The position numbers and the translations under genes were made by a program. Below are positions 22,431-32,723 of a stretch of DNA of 64,000 nt, in pieces (the first letter of the stretch is position 1; each line of letters opens with the position of its first letter). The stretch lies in the NCBI GenBank assembly GCA_033296885.1, contig MU863908.1, forward strand, positions 62,001-126,000, in the 5' to 3' direction. Below the pieces are notes generated by a model. The model was not told the origin of the DNA and searched no databases. It worked only from the letters and a program-made list of their open reading frames with translations. The DNA comes from Triangularia verruculosa. Taxonomy: Eukaryota > Ascomycota > Sordariomycetes > Sordariales > Podosporaceae.

Positions 22431-23100
22431 AGATTTGTACGCATGCTGGGCACGAGCGCAACGTTGTTGAGCGGAGAAGGTGCTTGTCGCCAGCCGCGTT
22501 CTGTAGGCAGATATCCACATCGCCGTAGCCCTCGCTCGTAAGTGCCCGGTCGCCTGCGAATATCTTGTTTTTTGCTGGCGCCGTACCGGAGATGTTGAAC
22601 CGGCTGATCTGGTTAAACACATGCATCGTGGCGCCTGAGCGAGGATTGCTGAGTTCTTGAGAGGGTACTCGCTGCCTGTAAAGGCTGCTTAAATTGCGCT
22701 CGCTGTAAAGCAAGCACTAACCTTCGCCGTCTGGTCGACTGGTCAATGTTGTTCATTGGCGAACCTTACCTCCTTGGTAGCGGTTGCATTCCTGGGATAC
22801 CTTTCTGCGTCTTCGTCTTTCTTAACACGCTTCTTGAGAGCCTCAACTTGGGCTCGGAGCTCGGGATCATTGCTGACACCTTCCCAGGCGATGGCTTCCC
22901 TTCGTTATGATGGTGAGTAGTAGCTTGGTCTTAAATCTGGAAAAATGGACCAGCATGCGGACAGTGTGTGGTTCAATCCACATGCAGGGCAGCCAAATTC
23001 AGCGCCTCCAGTGAACCTGCGCTTGGGTGCACTATGGTTGCCTTGGCTACGATTGCGAGAATGATTCGAGATACCGTATCTATTCACTGAATTGGAATAT
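22425..23100 (-). mobile_element. Decayed Ty1/copia retrotransposon fragment (gag end and protease start)
   Basis: Read on the minus strand, three pieces are collinear. A zinc-knuckle peptide with CPACGLNHTLSAC (C-x2-C-x3-H-x4-C) lies at about 22910-23030. A gag-type segment EAIAWEGVSNDPELRAQVE with a lysine-rich tail follows at about 22745-22900. Then comes the copia protease-region pattern MHVFNQISRFNIS, IFAGDRALTSEGYGDVDI at about 22440-22630. The pieces are broken by stops and frame changes. No integrase, reverse transcriptase or LTR was seen, so only about 0.7 kb remains. The assignment rests on pattern recognition of the copia gag/protease junction. Confidence 0.6.
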
Positions 23101-23261
23101 AGCTAGGCCGAGAATTGTCTAGCGTTTTGCACCCAAAACCCTTGACTTCCGGCTGAGAACCCAGTTCAGCCCGCATTCGCCCCTAATCTGACGAATGATA
23201 TCACGACCGCTAGGCGACTCTCGGCCTAGCTATATTCCAATTCACTGAGGAGATACGGTAT
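23071..23261. repeat. 55-bp inverted repeat with 81-bp loop
   Basis: Arm 1 (23071-23125) and arm 2 (23207-23261) are reverse complements at 48 of 55 positions by hand alignment, including a perfect run of 25. Of seven differences, four are transitions where arm 1 would carry A or T in place of G or C (in arm 2 orientation), which is the direction of repeat-induced point mutation. It lies directly beside the copia remnant and may be a MITE, a nested insertion end or a hairpin. Confidence 0.75.
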
Positions 23262-24094
23262 GCCCTCGGGCACGCGACCCTGCTGTGCGGCCTCTCGGGC
23301 GTTGCTCTGGTTGTTGATCCTCCTGCTCGCTGTCTGTAAAAACCATGACATTCCGTCCGATACATGTAATGACTAGGTGACCAAGTGCAATCGTCTTGCG
23401 GCACCATCAGGATTTTATCATGTCAGACCGTGTTCTTATCCACGATGTGGGAGCGCATAAAAGAAAAAACAGACTGTCGAGAAGACAGCGACGAATAGTT
23501 GCGCGCTGTGGGGCTCAAACGCCGGGGGAGCTCTCACCGGTCCCCGAAGGCCCCTGCGAGTGTGCATTGCTAATGTGCCACCAACAGGGGGGGGGATCAT
23601 TCTTTGGTAATACAATATAACCCCTGTTTACCTCTAATTTTTAGTGAGCCACTCATCTCTTCCTATTTGTTTTTGGGTCAGCCACTCGAACTTTCAAATG
23701 CAAAGAGCTCCGAGCACCCTACAAGGGCCCCACGTCTCGCCTGGATGGTCCGTGTGGGAGAAGGGACCTTGTGATTGGGCTGGCAGTGAAACACCATCAC
23801 CAACCTGTTGGTGTGGTCGTTGTGTTGTGATTTCCCGCTCTTGCGGTGCGAATAACCAAAAAAGCACCGAAATCCGCTCTTTTGCCTTTATAATTCTGAC
23901 AACCACGACTCCCCTCTGTATGAGATGAATTCACCAGGAAACTTGGAGGTCAGAAACCGCGCAACATTACCAGCAATACATTTAATACTGTAGGCCGCTG
24001 ATCGCCCGGCCACACATCACTTCAGAACCGCTTGGGTATTTGTACCCATTCAGGACGCGTCAACATCCGGTGTACGACGACCGATACGTCTACA
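23262..24094. other. Intergenic, 830 bp
   Basis: No gene was recognised. It includes a run of nine G at about 23589. The final part is the promoter of the membrane-protein gene at 24095. Confidence 0.4.
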
Positions 24095-25245
24095 ATGAGC
24101 CGGGCCGACGAATCCCGCGCGGGCACAACCGCCGCGGCCATCATCGTCTCCCCCGCGATAGCTCTCGTCGCAATGGCACTGCGGATCTACACACGAAGGG
24201 TTCTGGTTGGAGTGCGTTTCGTTGAGGATTATTGCATTGTTTTCGCCATGGTCTTCTCGATCACCATGTCGGTCTTTATGGGCATCGGTAAGCGTACAGC
24301 TAAAAGTACCCATCTTTCATCACTCGCCTACACTTTCTAATTCCTCAAGTGGTCGTCTATGGGTTCGGCAGACACATTGAGACCATCAGTGCGTCGGATC
24401 TTGTTCAGCAGGGCAAGTTTTCCCTCGGGGGTGCAGTCTTCTACATCATGACCCACCTGGCGCTCAAGCTCTCCATCCTGCTTCAATATGTCCGTATAAG
24501 CGTCATGTCGTTCGAAAAATGGCTGTGTTACGCCATCATTGTGGTTCTCATCGGCCAGTCGTTCGCCTTCGTCGGCACTCACCTGGGCCTCTGCAGGCCC
24601 TTCCATGCCTTGTGGACCCCCAACGTCCCAGGTGCAGTTTGTCTAGATCGAACAAAGGTTATTCATATGCAGCTCGGCATGACCATTGCCATGGACTTTC
24701 TCGTCCTTCTGGCTCCACTCTTTATCCTTCGACACCTCCGGCTTCCTTGGACAAACAGACTGTGCATTCTCATTGTGCTATCCTTTGGCGGAATGTGCGT
24801 TTTTTATCCCAACTTGTTGTCTTTTTGCATCCTCTCTAACACGGTAAACAGGGCCTGCATTATCTCCATCGTCCGTCTCAGTTCGGTTCTCGAGAACGCC
24901 AGTTCCACAGACAGCACGTACGACAAGGTTGGCAGCGCCATTTATGGGGCAATAGAAGTCAACCTCGGCATATTTTGCGCGTGCATCGTCACGTTGAAGC
25001 CACTTTTCAACCGCTTCGCACCCTTCATGAGCCAAAGGCTGGGCCTTAGCGACCGGGACAGCGACAGCAGCGTTGGACAAGGCAGCCCAAACGGGGACAA
25101 TGCTAACGTGCGACGGTGGCCAACATTTCGGCGATTTGCATATGTAATGGCTTCCGACAACACTAACAGTAAGAGTACCACCATCTCGTCTGGCGAAATG
25201 AGCAATTCCATGTCCGAAGAGAAGCCGTCCGTTGCTCTTGGATAG
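24095..25245 (+). CDS. Fungal rhodopsin-like integral membrane protein (343 aa)
   Basis: Three exons, 24095-24287, 24350-24794 and 24852-25245, with introns of 62 and 57 nt restore MGIVVVYGFGRHIE and FGGMACIISIVRL. Seven hydrophobic segments can be followed. The family landmarks are a long first helix, GxGxH after helix 2 (YGFGRHIE), a QYxRI block (LQYVRISV), cysteine-rich extracellular loops (CRPF, AVCLD) and the IVRL motif. This is the fungal rhodopsin-domain/PTH11-like family of plasma-membrane proteins, of which some members act as receptors. The C-terminal 60 residues are a polar, serine-rich cytoplasmic tail. The ligand is unknown. Confidence 0.85.
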
Positions 25246-25908
25246 GAAGGTATAGATGAGAAGCTCAGGAATGGCAACACCGCTGCAGTAATGGTGATAA
25301 TGGGACTCGACGCCATGACGGCAAATGAGGGTAGAAGTAGATGGAAGATTGGGTTTTATTTCTGTGTATTCCGTCTCTAACTTCTTGTTTTTCTACTTTA
25401 TATCGACCGTGTATATCCCCACCCGCCCGAGAAACTCTTCTTTGTTCATATAATGTACCAAGTTCCCCTATCACTATTGCAACCCAGCTCTCTGTCCACC
25501 ACTTTTTTCATTTTCTCCATTGAAACCCACGCAGTTATCTTGAAGCATGTATTGAACTGATGATATTGACTGAACAGGAGGAAAAGAGCAAGGAAAGGTT
25601 CAAACGAGCGTATATAACCGTATTTATATTCCACTAGAGCATTCCATCCACCTGTTTGACCCACAGCTAAGGATACTACCCTGAGATCTGCTCCACAGAG
25701 CCTTTGCCGTGATAGGTATCGTGAATGCCATCCTGCTCCACAATAGAGGAGCAAAGCAATGGGTCACAATCTTGGTGGATACGAGACCAGGCAACAAACA
25801 ATAGGGTTGAGTCGATTTACATCAGAAAAAAGATCATTCTGATTTTTGGCTTACTGGCTACTCTAGCAATGAAATCAGGAGAGTGCGAACTCAATGTTCT
25901 TGATCTAA
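25246..25908. other. Intergenic between convergent genes, 660 bp
   Basis: This contains the 3' regions of the membrane-protein gene and the FAD oxidase. It is AT-richer than its surroundings, and no gene was recognised. Confidence 0.45.
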
Positions 25909-27729
25909 TCACAACTTCTTACAAAGCCGGGTCCCGTACTCAATGACTTCCCACTGCTCTGTACCCGGCGTCGAGATGGCATAAAAGACACCCTCAGGAT
26001 CCCAGGCCTTCTTTGTCTGCTTCAGCGTCGGGTAAACGGACGGGCCCCAGAAGTGGTCCTGCCAGTTTTCCTGGAAGGGGTCGGCCTCGTTGACATAGGC
26101 ACAGCCGTTCGGAGCCGCCTCCATCATGGCGCGGTCTACCGTGTGGGCCAAGACGTTTTGCATGTCGGCTTTTTGCGCCAGCGTCGCGTCTGTCGGGAGC
26201 GGTATGAGGTAGAGGAGCAGGTCAGAGGCGGTGCGGAACCTCGGGTTTGTGGCGCTAATACCTGCCGGCTGGGGGTTGTGACCGGCACCAAAGAGGTGGC
26301 CGACCATGTATCCCTGGTTGACGAGATCGGCTCGCGGACTGATAGCCGTCTTCATGGCTTCGACGATGCCGTCATTGTTGTTGTCAACGTCGGCCCGGCC
26401 AAACACCCACCCGCTCGTGAGGGTCGGCGGGCCCGCTGACTCGTCCTCGAACAGATCCAGATACAGGTCGAAGAAGCTCGAGTACTGGACCGCCGGGGCG
26501 CTGTAGAACGGAACGCCAGCCGCGGTCAGGTCGGCCTTGAGAGGCGCCAGCACGGCTTCAAGTTGTGCCGACGTTTGGTTGAAGGCCACGAAGGGGCGCA
26601 CGCGCAAGCTGCCGGGGCCGATTGAGAAGTACACGTACAGGCCGTTATCAACAAAGTAATTCGCAAGGCCATGGAAGATGCGTACGCCCTCCCAAAATAC
26701 CGTCGCGTTGGTCGTCAGAGTCGAGTTGATGTACAGGGTCGCGCCCGCCGAGTGGCGCTCCGCAAAGGTCTTGAAGGACGCCGACACAACCACGCCGTAG
26801 GTACCGGGGCCGCCACCCTTGAGCGCCCAGAAGAGGTCGGGGTTCGTTTGCTCGTCGGCTGTGACGAACCTGCCGTCGGCCGTGATGACATCAAACGACA
26901 AGGCGGTGTCGGCCGCGAGCCCGAAAATGGTTGTTAGCGGACCGTGGCCGCCTCCCTGGACAAAACCACCAGCAATCCCCACGGTCGGGCACTCGCCGGT
27001 CACGACGGTTACCGGAGGGTTTTGCGCGACAGCCTGGCGGAGCAGAGCGCGGCCTTGCACACCGGCGCCGACGGTGACTGCGCTGCCAGTGTAGCCGCCT
27101 GGTCCACCGTTCCAGCTCTGGATGAACTTGACGTCCTGGAAGCGGTGAGTGTTGATAACGAGGGCGCCCCAGCCGGTGCTGCGGCCCATGAAGTCGTGGC
27201 CTGTGTTGCGCACGATCAGGCGCAGATGGTTCTTCCGCGCAAAGTCGACGCCGGCCTTGATGTGCGCCTTCTCGGTCGCGCGGATCACATAGGTGCCGTA
27301 GTAGCCAGGCGTGCAGGCGGAAGAGGGATCCGTGGTTGGCACGCACGACGAGTTGGTGAAGTACTTCCACATGAGTGTGGCATCCTGCTCGTTGATCCAC
27401 TGTTCGCTTGGGTAGTTGGCAGTTACCTCGGCGCACTTTGCCGTGTCGTACGTCGGGATGGTGCCGAGTGTGCCGTTGAAGAAGTTATGGCACGCCGATT
27501 CGGGCGGCACGATCACGGCGAGATTCCCGCCAACCGTCGCGTTCAACGCCTTCCACCTTTTCGGCGTTGGCCAGCACTCGTCGCCAAAATAGCATTTGCA
27601 GCCATACGATTTTCCCTCCCACGTGCGAGGGACAAGGGGCCCCTGGTGATTATTTCCGTGTGCGATGACCGGAAGCAGAGAAGCTCCCATAAAAAGAAAA
27701 GAAAAAACGGCCATCCGTCGATCCATCAT
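25909..27729 (-). CDS. Secreted FAD-linked oxidase, BBE/VAO type (606 aa)
   Basis: A single-exon gene with a signal peptide (RRMAVFSFLFMGASLLPVIAHG). It belongs to the vanillyl-alcohol oxidase/berberine-bridge-enzyme superfamily. The FAD-binding domain (about residues 120-310) contains VRNTGHDFMGRS, whose His is the usual covalent FAD attachment. The second attachment region is GECPTVGIAGGFVQGGGHGPL, with Cys near residue 246. The BBE C-terminal patch ends with EANPxxxxYxNEAD- and YPTLKQTKKAWDP-like features (seen as NGCAYVNEADPF and YPTLKQTKKAWDPEGVF). Both attachment residues are present, so bicovalent flavinylation is expected. Several N-x-S/T sites fit secretion. Fungal members oxidise sugars, alcohols or secondary metabolites; the substrate is unknown. 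The coding DNA is notably GC-rich. Confidence 0.92.
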   Translation of the reverse strand: MMDRRMAVFSFLFMGASLLPVIAHGNNHQGPLVPRTWEGKSYGCKCYFGDECWPTPKRWKALNATVGGNLAVIVPPESACHNFFNGTLGTIPTYDTAKCAEVTANYPSEQWINEQDATLMWKYFTNSSCVPTTDPSSACTPGYYGTYVIRATEKAHIKAGVDFARKNHLRLIVRNTGHDFMGRSTGWGALVINTHRFQDVKFIQSWNGGPGGYTGSAVTVGAGVQGRALLRQAVAQNPPVTVVTGECPTVGIAGGFVQGGGHGPLTTIFGLAADTALSFDVITADGRFVTADEQTNPDLFWALKGGGPGTYGVVVSASFKTFAERHSAGATLYINSTLTTNATVFWEGVRIFHGLANYFVDNGLYVYFSIGPGSLRVRPFVAFNQTSAQLEAVLAPLKADLTAAGVPFYSAPAVQYSSFFDLYLDLFEDESAGPPTLTSGWVFGRADVDNNNDGIVEAMKTAISPRADLVNQGYMVGHLFGAGHNPQPAGISATNPRFRTASDLLLYLIPLPTDATLAQKADMQNVLAHTVDRAMMEAAPNGCAYVNEADPFQENWQDHFWGPSVYPTLKQTKKAWDPEGVFYAISTPGTEQWEVIEYGTRLCKKL

Positions 27730-28212
27730 GGCGATCGATCTCAGAATAGGTACTCAGAAGTGGCTGTCTCAGGTTGTGTTGATCCCTCGGAGCCTCAGGT
27801 TAATGGTCCCTCTCTCTCTCTTATCCTCCCTCGACTTGCCGTGAGCGGGGTCAATCACCAGGTTTACTCACCGCTAACCCGCCAACAACCCACCATCCAA
27901 CGCTGGCGTTCCATGAGTGGTCCAGGGGCAAGACAGCGACACAGGTTGCCTAACCCAAAACGAGTAGCTTCCACAGGGAGGCAAACTTCAAAAACTCACT
28001 AGATCATTATTAATACCTTACAAACCGCCACAATGGACTCAACCGCCATTCTCGTCGCCTTTCTCGTCGCCAACGGTGGGAACACGCTTGGACCACGGAA
28101 ACAATTATTTGCAAACCACAGCAGTTTTGATGAGTTCGACTGTAATCTTGTCGACTTCGGGCAACTGCTTATTGAACCCCTGGAGGGATTCTTTTCTTCA
28201 CTTTTGATACCC
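27730..28212. other. Intergenic, 480 bp
   Basis: This holds the upstream region of the FAD oxidase and the distal 3' region of amidase 2. A 62-codon ORF at 28033 shows no family likeness. Confidence 0.4.
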
Positions 28213-28317
28213 CAGGTGTGATCGGTAACGACAGTCAAATTACCAGACTGTTTTGTGCAGACATTAGCATTTTACCTTGCGTTTAGACATGGGAATGAAT
28301 TATGAGATTACCTACCT
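28213..28317. repeat. Dispersed repeat, copy B (about 105 bp)
   Basis: This is similar to 22318-22430 over its whole length and in the same orientation, with shared blocks accagactgtt, tgtgcagacattagc, cgtttagacatgggaatga and cctacct. It ends five bases from the stop codon of amidase 2 (28322, minus), so it forms the first part of that gene's 3' untranslated region. Confidence 0.75.
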
Positions 28318-28321
28318 TTTA

Positions 28322-30718
28322 TTAACCCGGAAAGGGAACACTTCCCGTAGCAACAGAGTCGCGCAAGTCTTTAGAAGATGACAGAAATCTCGCCATCATT
28401 TTTAACAGCGCAACTTCGGATCCTGAGGCGACATTAGACCAAAGGCTATAATTCAGACAATGGACTGAAAACGTACCTTGTTGGCCTACGAGGGCAATAT
28501 TGCCAGGCAGAAACTCGGTCGTTCTCGAGACAGAAGACTGGTACGGGAATTGGGTGACTGTGTCTGGATATCAGCCACCACGATCATATGTCATGCAGTT
28601 GAGAGCTCACCTACTGGGAATGTTGAAGACGGGCAATCCTGCCAGCACAGCCAGTGTTGTGTCCTTGAAACCGAACCCCTGCTTCCGATGTGCTCCCTCT
28701 TCAAGCGTTCGGCTAAAGAGGTCAGTTAGGACTGCGTTCTTTGTGGTTTTCACTAGATTGTACCCTTGTACCCATCATATTCATGGCTGTAGAAGGGGTC
28801 CATGTAACCATTTGGCAGAAGCAGGATCTTGTCAAAGTCCTGTCCCTCCTGTCCTTGAGGAAGGATCTTGGTAAGAATCCACTCCTTGAATATGTCTCGT
28901 TGCCGAATTGCTACGGCATACTCCTCATCCGTCAAATCACGGCCCAACTTCCTACATAACACTTCGTTAGCCGGTAATGACACATCAAGTTCAAGCTGTC
29001 AACGGTACCATTTGTATTGAATGTACGGGTCAGCAAACAGCATTTTGCCAAACTTCGCCTTGTACTCTTCGAGGAAGGGCAGGCAATTTCGATAACAGTC
29101 ATACAACTGGATGTGGGCGGTCGTCTGGGCGAGAGCGTAGAGATTAGCTTGAAGCACCAACGTCTGTGAATAGGTAAGGTAGGCACCTAGACAACATACA
29201 TTTCGAAGGTAAGCCTGCATTGACTTCCCACCAGCAACTCTGCCCTCTATGAAGCTGCTTCCGATGCCAATATGTTCACGCTCGGTGTGCAAAAACTCTT
29301 CAAGTTGGCGAATGAAGCCATCCGTTGCGGAAAGATATTCAGGAGGCCAATCAGCGAAGAAGTCGGTGGGGTACACAAGTGTGATATTCGAACTGCAAAA
29401 ACGCTTGGATATGTTGACCTGTGCCATCGCCCTAATAGTGGCAGCGGCTGTCTGGGCGGACTTGCTGAAGAAGCCCACCGTGTCGAGTTCCCTGTATTTA
29501 GTATCCAAGTCAGCCATAGTACCTAAAGGTTTGGCGGAGAGAAGTGATTACTTCGACAGCGGAACAACCCCAACAGTTGATACACTTCCAAATGAAGAAT
29601 GTAGACCAAATACGCCATGCTCAGATGCAGGGCCAATCACGCTGCCAAACGCTGGAGTTCATGTCAGTCGCGGAGATCCAAGACTTGCATATTTTAGGAG
29701 AAAAAACTTACTGTCAGTCCCAATAGCAACATCAATCCAATCATAGGCAGAGGCGGCCGTGGCACTCCCAGCGCTACTGCAACCTGGATCCTGGTAACCG
29801 TCACCTCTGGGGTTGAAAGGGGGTTGGTAGTCAAACCAGTCCTTGCCGTTCGCGCCAGAGGCGAACTGAACCGTCTTCACCTTGCCGAGAAGAACAGCAC
29901 CAGCATCGAGGAGTTTCTCGACGCAGGCAGCATTCTTTGCCTTGGCGCCATAAAGAGCGCCATAGGCTTTGTTACCCGCAAAGGTGGGAACGCCGGCCAT
30001 GTCGATCACATCTTTGACGACCACCCTGATTCCTGAAAGTCTCTTGTCCTCTGATGGGGCATCGTAGTAGGCTCTGCTTGAAACGGGAACGCCGGAGGTG
30101 CCTGGAATGGAGAATCTAGTCAAAGCTGTTAGCTTTGCAATGCGACGCTTTATCAGCCCGGTACATTATCGTGATTGGCGACATTGACATACCTCTGTGC
30201 ATCATTGTTGCTTGGAACAACAGGAAACACAAATGCTTCGTGTGTATCAGGAACAAACGCCATACTTGGCGTAAACCTTGCGTGGAAGCAAAGTAAGGAC
30301 CGGCCCTCCAATTGGCGGCATCGTCTTGCGGACCGAGTGAAATAATGTGGGCGGTGGAGGAACCCCAGCTTGAGAGGACACCCTCAACCTCATCGCTGAC
30401 TTCGGATGCCTCGGGCTCTGCAGGAAAAAGAAAGTAGACGCGGCGGAGAAAGTTCTCGTTGAAGACGTCATCAAGTTTAAGCCAATCGTTGACCTTGGAT
30501 TGGAGCTGTTCTGCTGTGAGGTCGCGGTTTGAGTTGAAAACGAAAAGTGTTGCGGGACGCGCTGTCCAAGAGGGGCTGGAATTGGTGGAATTCCCATGTG
30601 TGTTGCCAGTCGATTGGAAGACGGTGCGACTGCGGGACGGCGCGAGAAGAGGTGCGGCCGGGACGTGATATGGTAGGCCGGCGACGTTTGTCAACAGCGC
30701 GTCGAGTGCATCCGCCAT
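28322..30718 (-). CDS. Amidase 2, amidase-signature family, first exon frameshifted (about 632 aa if restored)
   Basis: Nine minus-strand exons fit family logic: 30718-30193, 30115-29712, 29651-29552, 29491-29200, 29124-29009, 28951-28772, 28712-28615, 28557-28477 and 28422-28322. Core motifs are intact: catalytic Lys in IRVVVKDVIDMAG, cis-Ser region DPGCSSAGSATAA, then GTD/TFGSVIGPA, DTVGFFSKS and a C-terminus with LAVLAGLPVFNIP and TTEFLP. Exon 1 shifts frame near 30252, between VWRL and PDTHEAFVFPVVP, equal to one missing base; its length (526 nt) confirms this. The gene is either a recent pseudogene or carries a sequence error, since all splice sites look sound. The start is the ATG at 30718 (MADALDALL). 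Unlike amidase 1 it has no N-terminal membrane segment. Confidence 0.78.
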
Positions 30719-31439
30719 GTTGTTCCCGATGTGCCACAAGAAGATCTATGGGGAAAACAAACTGGCTGACAATGTAGGTAAGGTAGGGTAGTAGTGGTGC
30801 GGGAACTAAGGAAAGTCAGTTGTTTTGGCTGTAGGTACCTGAAGAAGAAGAGCAAGGCAGTTGGCCTGTGCCGCTGCGAAGCCACACGAGGCTTCAGTGG
30901 GTGTACAAAATTGTGTCTACCTTACCTACCCGAAACCGGAGAGTTCATCCCATCTGGACAACAGAAGACAGCTGCGAACTGAGGAGACAAGTAAACACAC
31001 CATAGATACAAACGGAGCAGGAACCGGAGCGTCTCCTCCGCGAGCCCAACTGTCAAACCTACAACCTCTCAGAAATCCGGAATCGACACCAGACGATAAA
31101 CGTGTACATGGAAGGTTCTCGAGCACGAGACCATGACGGAAAAGGTCTAGGAAACGTCTTATTGGATGGAAACCAAATCTATATGCATCACTGATGCAAT
31201 GTTATCAAGTCCAAACAATGAGTTGCCTTCTCTAGGTATAGGTCCAGTTCGTTACACAAAGGTGGAAAGTGAGGCGGCATGTTTATCTTGCACCAGCCCA
31301 ATGAACGATGGACACTGGGATTGCTTCGGACTTATTTAGGTACCTTAAGGTATGCACCTAAGTTTTGAACCATCTCTCAGTCAGTCATCCTTTCTTTAAT
31401 CACTACTTTCACTCATTCTCGCGCCAAAGCTTCATCAAC
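30719..31439. other. Divergent intergenic region, 720 bp
   Basis: This contains the upstream regions of amidase 2 and of the ORF at 31440. TACCT/AGGTA words are frequent, including aggtacct at 31338. No gene was recognised. Confidence 0.45.
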
Positions 31440-32221
31440 ATGAACGCGATCATCACGGGCCTACTGGACCTGCGCCGTTCACCCAAGCAGGGCTACAGCT
31501 TTCTCATCGATGGTGCAAGAAAGGTTCAGGAATTTGTCGATGAGGCAGTGGAGGAACATGAATTCATGAAAGCCATGACATCCGGTCAGCGATCCCCAAA
31601 GAAATTGCGAGAGTTGGATGAAAGCTTCTTCTACCGCCTGATCGAGAACTTCAAAGCCTTCCTCAAGGTCGCCTGGACCGTCTTCATCGAAAAGGTCCAA
31701 AGTGTCATTTTGGACAAGATTCTCGAAACCGCACTCGCACGATCTGCGACCCTCCTGGTTGAGCGAGTGGTATATCTTCTGTACAATGCCTCGTCTGTGT
31801 TCAAAAATGTCATCCCTGGCATGGCTAAAGCGTCCTTGGGCAATCCTGTCTATGGTGCTGCCGCTGTGCGGCATGTTTCGAGAATCTCTCGCAGTGTCGG
31901 GATGGGAATCTGTGTCTATGGGTAGCTAGCAGCATTTGGCACCTTCAAAGGTTTTTGAGGGGTAAAATCGATGGTGAAGAGATGTTCAAGCGAGTTTTCA
32001 AGAATGCCATGTATTATACTGGGAGTACGGTGGGATGGGGCTTCGGATCTCTGTTGGTAGGGGCCTTTGGATTATCTGTTGCACCGGCCGCCATCGTTGC
32101 CTTTGGATCTGGGTGGGTGGGTAGCAAGATCGGGGAGAGATTGTTCGACTCATTTCTAGACGATGGCTCTGATAGTGATTCAGATCGTTCGGATAGGGAA
32201 CAAAAAGATCGGGAAAACTAG
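31440..32221 (+). CDS. Small helical/glycine-zipper protein, reading frame interrupted
   Basis: The first frame (31440-31925) codes for about 160 aa of mostly helical sequence (MNAIITGLLDLRRSP, SFFYRLIENFKAFLKVAW and on) and stops at TAG. The second frame, open before 31955 and ending at 32221, codes for a glycine-rich hydrophobic stretch (TVGWGFGSLLVGAFGLSVAPA) and an acidic serine tail (DDGSDSDSDRSD). Both look like real protein and are probably one gene. The only splice pair at the junction would leave an intron of about 29 nt (31922-31950), which is too short to trust. So a frameshift, an unrecognised larger intron or decay are all possible. No family was recognised; the glycine zipper suggests membrane insertion. 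Confidence 0.45.
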
Positions 32222-32723
32222 GAAGAGTCCAAGTCGTATTGCTTTTTAGTCAGTGGCTTGTTTCGGACGGGGTTGTCATGATGGAAGATGGAAATAGGGG
32301 ATCTGAGATGATGGCGGGAAGTAAGAGTGGCGGCAAAAGGATACAACTGGATAGGTACTGATAGCTGATACTATACAAGGGGGGGTTTTTAATACAGCGC
32401 AAAATAACAACGGGATACCAGTTTCTTCAATCACCATGATGGCAGTGATGAAAACCTAGGTACAACGGAAGATTTCACCAACTACTTCTAGGGGAATAAC
32501 CCTAACCCACCTTGATCTGTCCGGGTCTCTGAGAAGGATTTTTAGTGGGGCGGAGCGCCGCAGCGTGTGAAACCAACCTCTTCGACTAACAACACGAAAG
32601 CAGCGACAAGCGACGGCACAGCAGATCCTCTCCTCGGCAAGAATATCCGTAACTTCAGTCTTAAATAACAACCCAAAGACTCGTTTCATCCAACGACCTT
32701 CTTCTTGAAAGGGCATCTTGACC
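32222..32723. other. Intergenic, 500 bp
   Basis: This is the 3' region of the interrupted ORF and the promoter of the kinase-like gene. It includes a purine run with seven G near 32381. No gene was recognised. Confidence 0.4.

Noticed and set aside
26944..28002. 352-codon plus-strand ORF
   Set aside because: It is antisense to the GC-rich FAD oxidase gene; the composition of that gene explains the lack of stops, and the protein has no family likeness.
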